In this document: one piece after another, positions 8,038 to 15,528 of the stretch | How the letters are laid out: each line of letters begins with the position of its first letter | Position numbering within the stretch: position 1 is the stretch's first letter | Source of the DNA: CAZYVU01 sp964651435 | Lineage (GTDB): Bacteria; Desulfobacterota; Syntrophorhabdia; Syntrophorhabdales; CAYQXL01 | Direction: 5' to 3' | DNA: 30,865 nt | NCBI GenBank assembly: GCA_964651435.1 | Contig: CAZYVU010000036.1 | Span: forward strand, 1 to 30,865 | The notes under the pieces: generated by a model | What the model saw: only the letters and a program-made list of their open reading frames with translations | Databases searched by the model: none | Told to the model about the DNA's origin: nothing | Position numbers and translations under genes: made by a program

Positions 8038-9132
8038 ATGCTTAAGAGACCTTTCGCCCGCTACTTCATTTTCTTCCTGCCCCTCCTGGCTGCCCTTGCC
8101 GTGGAGCTTTTCGTGTTGCCCATCGACTTCTTCACATTCAAGGTCTGGGAGGCGCTTCTGGCCAGGAACTCCTTTGGTATCCTCCAGGGCCCCTTCTATC
8201 CGCGAATGCACATACGGAAGATAGAGCAAGGTGACCTGGCACACCATACCCCTTACACCACCTTCAAAGACTCGGAGTGGTGGACGGACCGCTATGGCTA
8301 CCGGATCAAAGACGATGGCCGGAACAGCTACGATGTGGTTATCATCGGCGACTCGAACATAGCCGGCAGCGGCCTTACCCAGTCCGATATGCTCTCCGAA
8401 GTCGTCAGCGTCCGGACCGGTCTTGCCGTCTACCCCCTGGCACCTGGAGGCACACGGCGGTTTTCGAACCATCCTCTTCTTGCCCACAGGCCTCCACCGA
8501 CCGTTGTTTTTTCATGCATAGAGCGAGACATTGCCGGTTTGCGGACCCCCAAAATCAAGCTCTCCTCCGTTGCACCCAATATCTTTGAACGATTTGCCGG
8601 CCGGCTCGCACAGAACAGGGTGCTCCAGACGGTGGCACAATGGCTGGACCGGGTCAAAAAAGGGAATATGCTCAACTACTTCAGGTCCGCCATCCGCAGG
8701 GTGGGCAAGCCTCTGCCCGACTGCACCCCCGTGGGAGACCGGTGCTTCTTTTTTCTTCAGGGAGTCAAGGCAAACAGGCCTGTTTCAGAGGAAGGCATGA
8801 GTAACGCCGTGAACGTGTTAAGCCGCTACCATGAGATCCTGAAAGGTAGGGGTATCCGCTTCATTTTTCTACCCATTCCCAACAAGGAAACCATCTACCA
8901 CAAGTATCTGGGCACGGAGCGCCCTCGCTTTCTTCCTGATCTACAGGAGAGGCTGCGGACCCGCGGCATCGAGGTGGTAGACACCCAGGGTGCCTTTGAA
9001 GATGCTTTCAGGAACAGGCAAATAGGGCTGTATCACCCCGATGACACGCACTGGAACGCCGACGGTTCCCGGTTGGCCGCAGACCTGTTGAGCCGGAAAT
9101 TACAGACGGCACCGGGGGGCGTCGAGCCGTGA
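8038..9132 (+). CDS. AlgX/AlgJ-like SGNH-fold O-acetyltransferase, membrane anchored
   Basis: 364 residues. An N-terminal membrane anchor (about 9-27) is followed by a periplasmic SGNH domain: GDSN (104-107) supplies the nucleophile S106, and DDTHW (335-339) supplies D336 and H338. That Ser-Asp-His layout is the AlgX/AlgJ arrangement used to place acetyl groups on polysaccharide after an MBOAT exports them. It follows the MBOAT gene by three bases and overlaps the deacetylase start (GTGA). Sequence outside the motifs looks divergent from alginate AlgX, and no carbohydrate-binding module is evident. The acceptor is unlikely to be alginate, since no alg biosynthesis genes are here. Confidence 0.8.
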   Translation: MLKRPFARYFIFFLPLLAALAVELFVLPIDFFTFKVWEALLARNSFGILQGPFYPRMHIRKIEQGDLAHHTPYTTFKDSEWWTDRYGYRIKDDGRNSYDVVIIGDSNIAGSGLTQSDMLSEVVSVRTGLAVYPLAPGGTRRFSNHPLLAHRPPPTVVFSCIERDIAGLRTPKIKLSSVAPNIFERFAGRLAQNRVLQTVAQWLDRVKKGNMLNYFRSAIRRVGKPLPDCTPVGDRCFFFLQGVKANRPVSEEGMSNAVNVLSRYHEILKGRGIRFIFLPIPNKETIYHKYLGTERPRFLPDLQERLRTRGIEVVDTQGAFEDAFRNRQIGLYHPDDTHWNADGSRLAADLLSRKLQTAPGGVEP

Positions 9133-9950
9133 CGAACGTCCTCTCCTTTGACCTTGAAGACTGGTTTTGCGTCAGCAATATGGCCCATGCCATCACGCCC
9201 GGCCAGTGGGAAGCTCAAGAGCTTCGCATCGAAGGGAACACGGCCCGCCTGCTGGAACTCATGGACAGGCATGCGGTCCAAGCCACCTTTTTCGTGCTTG
9301 GTTGGATTGCCGAGCGCAAACCTGACCTTATCCGCGCCATAGCGGAGAGAGGTCACGAGATTGCCACCCACGGCTATTCGCACCGCCTGTTGACGGAGAT
9401 GACCCCGGAACAATTTTCCGAAGACCTTGATAGGGCTCTCTCGGTCACCCAACCGCTGACTGCAGAAAGGATCGTGGGGTTTCGCGCCCCGACGTTCACC
9501 GTCACAGCCGACACGCTTTGGGTGCTCGATATCCTCAAGAGCCACGGCATACTCTACGATTCGTCCGTCTTCCCTATCAGCTTTATGAAGGCGTACTCCG
9601 ATATACGCGGCGTTTCAACGGGCATCTTTCAGATCGCCGACGGTATCATAGAGTTTCCCATTGCCTGCGGCGATTTTTTCGGCCTCAGGGTCCCCTTCGG
9701 CGGCGGATGCTTCTTCCGGGCCTTCCCCTACCGTCTCATTGCCCACTTTATGAATCAATGCGCCCGCCGTCAGAGGCCCGTTATGTTCTACCTCCACCCG
9801 TGGGAGATCGACCCGGACCAGCCGAGGATAGCCATGCCCGTGGCGAGCCAGCTCCGACACTACGTCAACCTCCGCCACACCTTCGGCCGCCTCGATCGGC
9901 TCCTGACAGATTTCTCATTCTCTTCAACACGAAAGGTGCTCAACCTATGA
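9129..9950 (+). CDS. Polysaccharide deacetylase with DUF3473 C-terminus (XrtA-system type)
   Basis: 273 residues. NodB-type metal-site motifs are present: D8 and D11 in SFDLEDWF, H81 and H85 in THGYSH, R119 in FRAPTFT. The C-terminal LHPWEIDPDQPRI (222-234, with H223) matches the DUF3473 region of deacetylases linked to PEP-CTERM/exosortase exopolysaccharide loci. Those enzymes remove N-acetyl groups from extracellular glycans. No signal peptide is visible, as is usual in this subfamily. It starts with GTG overlapping the previous stop (GTGA), and its stop overlaps the methyltransferase ATG (ATGA). No exosortase or PEP-CTERM protein is in the window. Confidence 0.9.
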   Translation: MTNVLSFDLEDWFCVSNMAHAITPGQWEAQELRIEGNTARLLELMDRHAVQATFFVLGWIAERKPDLIRAIAERGHEIATHGYSHRLLTEMTPEQFSEDLDRALSVTQPLTAERIVGFRAPTFTVTADTLWVLDILKSHGILYDSSVFPISFMKAYSDIRGVSTGIFQIADGIIEFPIACGDFFGLRVPFGGGCFFRAFPYRLIAHFMNQCARRQRPVMFYLHPWEIDPDQPRIAMPVASQLRHYVNLRHTFGRLDRLLTDFSFSSTRKVLNL

Positions 9951-10597
9951 ACAAAGACCTGAAAAGGCAGAAAGACTATTGGGACAAAGAAGTGGCCGCC
10001 TTCGACGCCATTTATTCGCACGATAAAGGGTTCCTTGGTAACCTTGCGGATCGGTTTTTGCGGTGGGATATGTACAAGCGTTTCGAATACACGATGGCCA
10101 ATTCGGAACCTATCGAGGGACGGACATTCCTCGATGTAGGGTGCGGGACGGGCCGATACTCCCTGGAGTATGCGCGCCGTAAGGCCCGCCTCGTCGTGGG
10201 ACTCGATATCTCCACAGAGATGGTGAAAACGTGCGCCCTAAGGGCCCGGTCCCTGGGGTTTGCGGATTGCACCAGATTTATCCACGGGCACCTTTTGGCA
10301 TTTGAACCCAATGAGCCTTTTGACGTTACCATCGGTATCGGCCTGTTCGACTATATCAAGGACCCGCTCCCAGTCGTTCGGAGGATGGCGCAGATATCCA
10401 GCGATCGCATCATTATCTCCTTCCCTACCGTTTGGACCTGGAAGGCCCCCGTGCGAAAAGTGCGGCTGGGCATGGGAGACTGCGACGTCTTCTTCTATAC
10501 CAAGGCGCAGGTTGCCCTGCTCATGACCGAAGCCGGTTTCAACCGGTTCGACATTGAAAAGATCGGGCAGCTCTACTGTGTAACGGGGCGTAAATAG
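9947..10597 (+). CDS. Class I SAM-dependent methyltransferase
   Basis: 216 residues. SAM-binding motif I is DVGCGTGRYS (63-72) and the acidic end of strand 2 is GLDIS (85-89). IGIGLFDYIKDP resembles the motif around post-I of UbiE/COG2226-type enzymes. The open frame extends far upstream, but ATG at 9947 is the right start because it overlaps the deacetylase stop (ATGA) and gives a normal-length protein. As the last gene of the glycan operon it may methylate a sugar or lipid precursor; the substrate is not predictable. About 70 bases of non-coding sequence without a clear terminator separate it from the convergent HD gene. Confidence 0.85.
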   Translation: MNKDLKRQKDYWDKEVAAFDAIYSHDKGFLGNLADRFLRWDMYKRFEYTMANSEPIEGRTFLDVGCGTGRYSLEYARRKARLVVGLDISTEMVKTCALRARSLGFADCTRFIHGHLLAFEPNEPFDVTIGIGLFDYIKDPLPVVRRMAQISSDRIIISFPTVWTWKAPVRKVRLGMGDCDVFFYTKAQVALLMTEAGFNRFDIEKIGQLYCVTGRK

Positions 10598-10664
10598 TTC
10601 GAAGTGAAAAGTCCTCCCTCATTACTGTTCTTCTCGTCGTCCCTCGTCAGGATCCGCTTCCTCT

Positions 10665-11258
10665 TTACTTCCTGCCCTTCTCCTCGGGGCTATGATTAAG
10701 CAGGGCATGTAACTCTGATAAAAACATCTCCTGCACCTCATGCCAGGGCATTACCTCAATGGTGATTGGCGCCGGGGCAGGAAAGTCCTTGTACCATGGC
10801 CCATAGGAAGGGAGCAATACCTGATCCCGCTCAGCGGACAGCATGGCCAAATCAGCTTTCTTCACCTCCCAGGGCTCAGGATAGACCAACCCGAACATGT
10901 CAGCCACCACCTTCGATATCTTTGCCTCTATTAGCTTGTACTGTGACATGATTATCTTGAGCGGACTTACCATATCCCCGATATAGGCCTCCGCAGCATC
11001 GTGGAGAAGACCATGCAGCCTAAGCTCTTCAGAAAGCAGGCTCGCCACATACAGCGAGTGCTGTGCGACACTATACGGAAACAAAGCGGCACCGTTATAA
11101 CGGTTTATCAGTGAAAGGGAGTGCGCTATGTCTTCGATGAGAATCATTTCCGGCTTAGGGTTCAGCAGGTCAAAAGCTATGCCGGAAAACGTATGGATGT
11201 AAACCGGGTCTTCCCCCGCCCCCGACACGGCAGGCTTGGACTCAATGACGTTCGTCAT
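10665..11258 (-). CDS. HD-domain phosphohydrolase, YfbR/5'-nucleotidase-like
   Basis: 197 residues. Metal-binding HD residues are H67 in YSVAQHSLYVA, H86-D87 in GLLHDAAEAYIGD with E90, and D136 in KADLAMLSAERDQ. This layout matches YfbR-like HD proteins, including phage versions, that dephosphorylate deoxynucleoside monophosphates. The start overlaps the AbrB-type gene by 17 bases, so the two are probably co-translated. A nucleoside deoxyribosyltransferase lies divergently 430 bases away, consistent with a nucleotide-salvage or pool-control setting. Substrate unproven. Confidence 0.82.
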   Translation of the reverse strand: MTNVIESKPAVSGAGEDPVYIHTFSGIAFDLLNPKPEMILIEDIAHSLSLINRYNGAALFPYSVAQHSLYVASLLSEELRLHGLLHDAAEAYIGDMVSPLKIIMSQYKLIEAKISKVVADMFGLVYPEPWEVKKADLAMLSAERDQVLLPSYGPWYKDFPAPAPITIEVMPWHEVQEMFLSELHALLNHSPEEKGRK

Positions 11259-11460
11259 CTATGCCCCCCTTCCTCTCGACAGAGATACCAGTGCCTTTGA
11301 GGCGTCCCTTCATCTTTGAGATATCTACGAGGGGTATCACTTCGATTCTGCCTCCCCCGATGACCCTGTGGCTTTTTCGGCACGGAGAAATCTTCAAGGC
11401 ATCCGGAAGCCTCTTGGGAATGACAACCTGAGATTGTGAAGCAATGGTAACTACCTTCAT
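11242..11460 (-). CDS. AbrB/SpoVT-domain regulator, orphan VapB-like antitoxin, possibly degenerate
   Basis: 72 residues. SQSQVVIPKRLPDALKI (8-24) matches the swapped-hairpin AbrB motif (usual form KGQVVIPKEIRDALGI), and GGGRIEVIPL (35-44) matches its second strand. MKGRLKGTG (50-58) resembles the toxin-binding tail of AbrB-type VapB antitoxins. Several usually conserved residues differ: serine where glycine precedes QVVIP, and PCRK in place of PGDK, so DNA binding may be weakened. No PIN toxin follows; the HD gene takes its place and overlaps by 17 bases. A clear GGAGG ribosome site and a promoter precede the ATG, so it is probably expressed. Confidence 0.68.
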   Translation of the reverse strand: MKVVTIASQSQVVIPKRLPDALKISPCRKSHRVIGGGRIEVIPLVDISKMKGRLKGTGISVERKGGIDDERH

Positions 11461-11492
11461 ACGTATCCTCCATCGACACTATTGCTGTAAAT

Positions 11493-11521
11493 ATCATAGC
11501 CAATGACGTATAACGACACAA
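11493..11521 (-). promoter_or_regulatory. Sigma-70 promoter for the AbrB-HD operon
   Basis: On the minus strand TTGTGT (complement of 11516-11521) is followed after 17 bases by TATGAT (complement of 11493-11498). The predicted transcript starts about 26 bases before the AbrB-type ATG at 11460, which has GGAGG just upstream. Confidence 0.6.
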
Positions 11522-11688
11522 GTCCCGCGGGCCTCATCAAGAACTCCCGAAAGATCGGCCGTCGACTTCGACAGCATTTCCTGTTTCCTTTCCTCGGCAT
11601 TCCTGGTATAGACATACGATATGGGACCGCTGGACGGGGCCGCAACGGCGAAGGCGGCTGGTATCGTTTGGGGCAGGAAGATAGGGCG

Positions 11689-12135
11689 ATGAGGGTCTAT
11701 TTTGCCCACCCTTGCTTTACAGACGGGCAGAGAGAGTTTAAGGAGTTGTTCCTTGCCGGGATGTCGGCGGCTCTAAGGGGCCATATGGTTCTCGTCGATC
11801 CGTTCGAGCACACCCCTCTCGTCGAGGGACCGGACAGGGACCTAAAGGTGCTAATGGCAGGAGAGATAAAGAGCCGATGCCTCATGCTGCTCGATGAATG
11901 CGACGTTCTTATAGCCCTCGCTGATGATGCCGACACGGGCACTGCTTTCGAGATGGGCTATGCTCATGCCATCGGCAAGCCGGTTATACTCATCTCGCGA
12001 GGGGATTGCCGCGAGGCCAATGCGATGCTTATCGGGGCGGCCGAGGCCATGATCGACAACGTCCTGGTGCGGGAACAGATTCAGAAGCTGGTGAGGGTTT
12101 TGCAGGAGCTTGACGGCACGCAGCAGGCGACGTAG
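11689..12135 (+). CDS. Nucleoside 2-deoxyribosyltransferase family protein
   Basis: 148 residues, close to the 140-160 usual for the family (PF05014). The start motif MRVYFAHPCF and the signature ECDVLIALADDADTGTAFEM (70-89) with candidate catalytic E88 are present, followed by GYAHAIGKPVILI. These enzymes exchange bases between deoxynucleosides or hydrolyse nucleotide glycosidic bonds. The reading frame is open upstream to 11503, but the extra 62 residues are low-complexity and unlike the family, and AGGAAG precedes the ATG at 11689. Divergent from the HD phosphohydrolase, which also acts on nucleotides. Could instead be a DNPH1/Rcl-like N-glycosidase. Confidence 0.82.
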   Translation: MRVYFAHPCFTDGQREFKELFLAGMSAALRGHMVLVDPFEHTPLVEGPDRDLKVLMAGEIKSRCLMLLDECDVLIALADDADTGTAFEMGYAHAIGKPVILISRGDCREANAMLIGAAEAMIDNVLVREQIQKLVRVLQELDGTQQAT

Positions 12136-12223
12136 CAACTGGCGGGTCGATTCCCGACCGGAGACGCTGCGCCCCCCTCGCGGCAGGCCCACTGTGCAAC
12201 CCGGTGCGATATGGAGGGAAGAA

Positions 12224-12751
12224 ATGGATCGGAATCAAGGAGAACTGAAGGTGCGGAGGCTCGTCACCGGGAATGACGATCAGGGGCGATCTGTAATTCT
12301 TTCGGATACAACGACGGCGATGGACGAATCGCTGCACGAGTTGTGGGTAACCGATGGAACTCCAGACCAGCTCCAAGCCATGCCCAATCTCGGGGTCTTG
12401 CCCAAACAACTGGAGCCGCCGGTGGGCGGGACCGTCTTCCGGTTTCTTCGGATCATGCCGTCTCAGGGTCTGAGTCCTGAGGCCCTGGAACAGATGTATT
12501 TCGAGGCCTTCTCGGCCCTTGGAGCTTCGCACACGCGCCTCGATACTCGCCGTCACCCCGCCATGCACAGAACGCACACCCTGGATTACGCCGTTGTCCT
12601 TTCGGGGAGCGTCAAGCTCCTCTTGGATGACGGCGAGTGCGAACTGAAACCTCTCGATGTCGTTATTCAAAGGGGAACAAACCACGGGTGGATTAACGAC
12701 GGAGCGGAGCCCGCCCTCATGGCCTTCGTGCTTATCGATGAAAAGGCATAG
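12224..12751 (+). CDS. Cupin domain-containing protein
   Basis: 175 residues. A single cupin barrel occupies the C-terminal half: HRTHTLDYAVVLSG (115-128) is cupin motif 1 with probable metal ligands H115, H118 and D121, and RGTNHGWIN (150-158) is motif 2 with H154. The N-terminal half has no recognised domain. The start at 12224 follows a GGAGGGAAGAA ribosome site; the frame is open for 38 more codons upstream but these overlap the preceding gene. Related proteins are often annotated only as cupins. The gap to the deoxyribosyltransferase (88 bases) leaves co-transcription uncertain. Function unknown. Confidence 0.8.
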   Translation: MDRNQGELKVRRLVTGNDDQGRSVILSDTTTAMDESLHELWVTDGTPDQLQAMPNLGVLPKQLEPPVGGTVFRFLRIMPSQGLSPEALEQMYFEAFSALGASHTRLDTRRHPAMHRTHTLDYAVVLSGSVKLLLDDGECELKPLDVVIQRGTNHGWINDGAEPALMAFVLIDEKA

Positions 12752-12963
12752 CGCCCTGGACGGGCACACCATTTTGTTTGCCGTTCATACCCGATTGCCC
12801 GGAAAGACAGTTCGCAGTGGCGATGTAATCCTCAAGTCCCCCGATACGTATTAGCCTCTTGTCTTCTTATACACAAGTCCGGCCGACTCTGCAACCCAAT
12901 CCTCAATATCGCTTTCAAGGGATCGGCGACGCCTGCCTATGTGGTGCGGCAACACAATTACTG

Positions 12964-12992
12964 TTGTATCGAGTTTCGGCCAAAGATATAAT
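12964..12992 (+). promoter_or_regulatory. Near-consensus sigma-70 promoter for the histone-deacetylase-like gene
   Basis: TTGTAT (12964-12969), 17-base spacer, perfect TATAAT (12987-12992). The expected transcript start is near 13000, leaving a leader of about 20 nt with CAAAGG six bases before the GTG at 13021. Its position inside the upstream extension of the open frame argues that translation starts at 13021, not at the TTG at 12859. Confidence 0.78.
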
Positions 12993-13020
12993 TAGGGTGC
13001 TCCAACCCCAAAGGCATTAC

Positions 13021-14148
13021 GTGCTTGACGTTCTTATATATTCATACGCCCTCACGCAGCAGGAGTATAAGCCGTCCCATCCCTTTAAGCCGGCGCGGGC
13101 GAGGCTCATGTTCGAACTCCTTAACCGGTACGGCCTTATCGGTGCCGGCAATCAAAAAATCCTGGAACCCCAACCCATGGACGAGGAAGTACTCTACCTA
13201 TTCCACACACGGGAGTATGTTCAATTTCTCAAGAGGGCGGAGGCAGGAGACTTTAGCATCGAGATGCTCCATGCAGGCTTGGGGACACCGGACAACCCGA
13301 TCTTCAGACACATGTACCGGTATGCACTGACGGCATCAAGCGGTACCTACGAGGGGGCCCTCATGCTGTTCAATGGGGAGGCTCGGTTTGTTTTTAATCC
13401 TTTCGGCGGGTTCCACCACGCAGGAAGAGAATGGGCGGAGGGTTTCTGTTACATCAATGATATCGCCTTTACCGTTGCGGATTTGGTCCGAAAGGGTCAG
13501 CGAGTAGCCTGTGTCGACATAGACGCCCATCACGGCAACGGCGTGCAGGATGCATTCTTTGAGTCCGACAGGGTTATGACCATATCCCTTCACGAGTCCG
13601 GAGAAACCCTTTACCCCGGAGGAGGCTTCGAGGGTGAGATCGGCGCCAAAGACGGACGGGGATATAACGTCAACGTTCCCCTCCGGGCCGGCACCGATGA
13701 CGATGTCTATGTCGCCGCTTTCCAGTCTGTTGTTCCACCACTTCTGCGGAAATTCGACCCCGATATTCTCGTGGCCAATATCGGCGGTGACGCACACAAA
13801 GATGACCCTCTGGCCCATCTGAACCTGACGAGCAATGGCTACAAGAGGGTAGTGTCTGTGCTGAGCGGTCTCTGCCCCAAGGTGTTGGCCCTTGGATCAG
13901 GCGGTTATAACATTTACAAGACAGCCAACCTTTGGACGCTGGCATGGGCGGCGTTTTGCGGACTTGAGCCTCAGGACCTCCATGCCGGTCTGGTGGGCGG
14001 CATGATGTATGGACCGGAGGCCGGAGCCGGCCAAATAGACGACCCTCCCTACCTGTCCGATGGCTGGGAAAAGGAGCAGTGTCTGGCCCAGGCCGACCGT
14101 GTCGTCGAATACATAAGAAAAAACATCTTCCCCCTCCACGGGCTGTGA
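13021..14148 (+). CDS. Histone deacetylase family protein, class II/AcuC-like amidohydrolase
   Basis: 375 residues from GTG. The zinc-deacetylase catalytic set is complete: GGFHHA with H132-H133, VDIDAHHGNG with metal ligands D166, D168 and H170, GGDAHKDDPLAH with D257, and GSGGYN with Y296. SYALTQQEYKPSHPFKP at the start matches the L1 loop region of AcuC/HDAC proteins. Bacterial members deacetylate acetyl-lysine proteins, polyamines or other acetylated amines; this sequence does not say which. The frame is open back to 12859, but a near-consensus promoter lies inside that stretch. The gene appears monocistronic and converges on tldE. Confidence 0.93.
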   Translation: MLDVLIYSYALTQQEYKPSHPFKPARARLMFELLNRYGLIGAGNQKILEPQPMDEEVLYLFHTREYVQFLKRAEAGDFSIEMLHAGLGTPDNPIFRHMYRYALTASSGTYEGALMLFNGEARFVFNPFGGFHHAGREWAEGFCYINDIAFTVADLVRKGQRVACVDIDAHHGNGVQDAFFESDRVMTISLHESGETLYPGGGFEGEIGAKDGRGYNVNVPLRAGTDDDVYVAAFQSVVPPLLRKFDPDILVANIGGDAHKDDPLAHLNLTSNGYKRVVSVLSGLCPKVLALGSGGYNIYKTANLWTLAWAAFCGLEPQDLHAGLVGGMMYGPEAGAGQIDDPPYLSDGWEKEQCLAQADRVVEYIRKNIFPLHGL

Positions 14149-14220
14149 GCCGGCACAGAGCCGGAGGCCCAGTGAATAGCCATTTACCGGCTGCCCGGAC
14201 TTGCCCTCATTTTCCCTCAC

Positions 14221-15528
14221 TCACATGCCGCTAATGGTCATTCCCTCCAGATACAGGGAGGGCGCACCGGCGGGCCCATAGAATTTCAGATCATTACCTA
14301 CCGCCTGGACACGGTTCAGGAGCTCAAAGATGTTTCCGGAAAAAATGATACCCTTAAACGGCCGCTCATCGACGCCCTTTCGCGACCAGCCCGTTGCGCC
14401 CAGAGAAAACTCCCCGGTAATAGGGTTCGCCGTGTGAACGCCCATAAGATCGTCAATGATGATGCCTTCGTACAGCGACCCTGCAATGTCCGTATGGCCG
14501 CCGACTATGTAGATGCCTCTGATACCGTTCTGCGGGGGCGCTGTGACACCGCCCCGGACAGCGTTGCCCGAGGATGCCTTGCCAAACTTCGCCCCGTAAT
14601 ATCCGTCGTAGACAAACCCTTTGAACACGCCGTTCTCTACTATGCGGTTCTCCCGTGAAGGCACGCCCTCCCCATCGAATGGAAAGGCGTCGACACCCTC
14701 CAGCCCTGAGTCAACGATGCTCAAGAGCGGTGAGAAACAAGGCTGCTCCTCCTTACCCTCGAGCCTTGTCTTTTTTTTGTACCGGCTCTCGCCCAGGAAG
14801 GAGGCTGAAAGAACCTGCAGAAGGTCAGCAGCAGCCCGAGGGCTGATGATGCCCCTATAGGTACCGGTGGGTAAGCCCGCACCCCCGAGCGACAGAACGG
14901 CTTTGCTCGCTACCCCCTCGGCCAGAGCCGAAAAGTCAAGATCGGAGAGGCGGTGCGACCAGCTCCAATCATAGTACGAAACCTCGTCACCCCTTCCGTC
15001 ACCTGCAACGGCCAGTCCAAAAATCGTGAAGACCGTCTTCTTTGCCTCTCTGTCGATGCCCCGTGAGTTGACTACCCTCACCGATAGCTCCGTCTCCGCG
15101 TATTCACAATTTCGAGCTTTCTCTATGCGCTTGTCGTGCTTTAGGATAAGAGACTCCATGCCCAGCAGCCTCGACACCTTTTCGCTGTCGTCGACCCCCA
15201 GCCCCTCATCATCACAAATCGACAGGGCAGGCACATCCCCCTCCCCAACGGGGAATGCCAGACCCTCATCTATCTCCATGAACGGCAAAAGCTCCACCGC
15301 ATTAGCGCTGAGGCGGCGCAGCCCTTCTTCGCCGCGGGCGAAGGTGTGCGTAAAGACGCATCGCTCGTCCTTCACGGCCCTCAAGCTCATGCCATCCTCC
15401 ATCTTTACGTCGGCACCGTAGACTTCTCCGTCCCTTACCTCCCACCTACGCGTTCTCTCCCTTATAAAGGCGACTTCATATTGATCAAAATGATTCCCTA
15501 ACAGGCTCTCGATGACGGACCGCTTCAC
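14221..15528 (-). CDS. pmbA: TldE/PmbA-like metallopeptidase subunit
   Basis: 435 residues, usual TldE/PmbA length. Typical segments are the central LLQVLSASFLGESR, the FDGEGVPSRENRIVENGVFKG block (start written in part) and the C-terminal GNDLKFYGPAGAPSLYLEG. No HExxxH zinc motif is seen, which separates TldE/PmbA from the catalytic TldD subunit. TldD and TldE together degrade unfolded peptides and process modified peptides such as microcins and PQQ precursors. No tldD is in the window, so the partner must lie elsewhere. The start overlaps the GNAT stop by four bases at the end of the leftward operon. Confidence 0.87.
   Translation of the reverse strand: MKRSVIESLLGNHFDQYEVAFIRERTRRWEVRDGEVYGADVKMEDGMSLRAVKDERCVFTHTFARGEEGLRRLSANAVELLPFMEIDEGLAFPVGEGDVPALSICDDEGLGVDDSEKVSRLLGMESLILKHDKRIEKARNCEYAETELSVRVVNSRGIDREAKKTVFTIFGLAVAGDGRGDEVSYYDWSWSHRLSDLDFSALAEGVASKAVLSLGGAGLPTGTYRGIISPRAAADLLQVLSASFLGESRYKKKTRLEGKEEQPCFSPLLSIVDSGLEGVDAFPFDGEGVPSRENRIVENGVFKGFVYDGYYGAKFGKASSGNAVRGGVTAPPQNGIRGIYIVGGHTDIAGSLYEGIIIDDLMGVHTANPITGEFSLGATGWSRKGVDERPFKGIIFSGNIFELLNRVQAVGNDLKFYGPAGAPSLYLEGMTISGM

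Noticed and set aside
10598..10664. Bidirectional terminator between the methyltransferase and HD genes
   Set aside because: No stable inverted repeat or T-run was found in this gap.
12029..12772. 247-codon open frame antisense across the deoxyribosyltransferase end and cupin gene
   Set aside because: Overlaps two plausible genes, and its translation has no domain and low-complexity proline-rich ends.
12752..12963. N-terminal extension of the deacetylase or a small gene upstream
   Set aside because: No domain-like sequence, and a strong promoter follows; treated as non-coding.
14150..14164. Terminator after the histone-deacetylase-like gene
   Set aside because: A 5-bp stem CCGGC/GCCGG with a 5-base loop exists but has no T-tract and is too weak to call.
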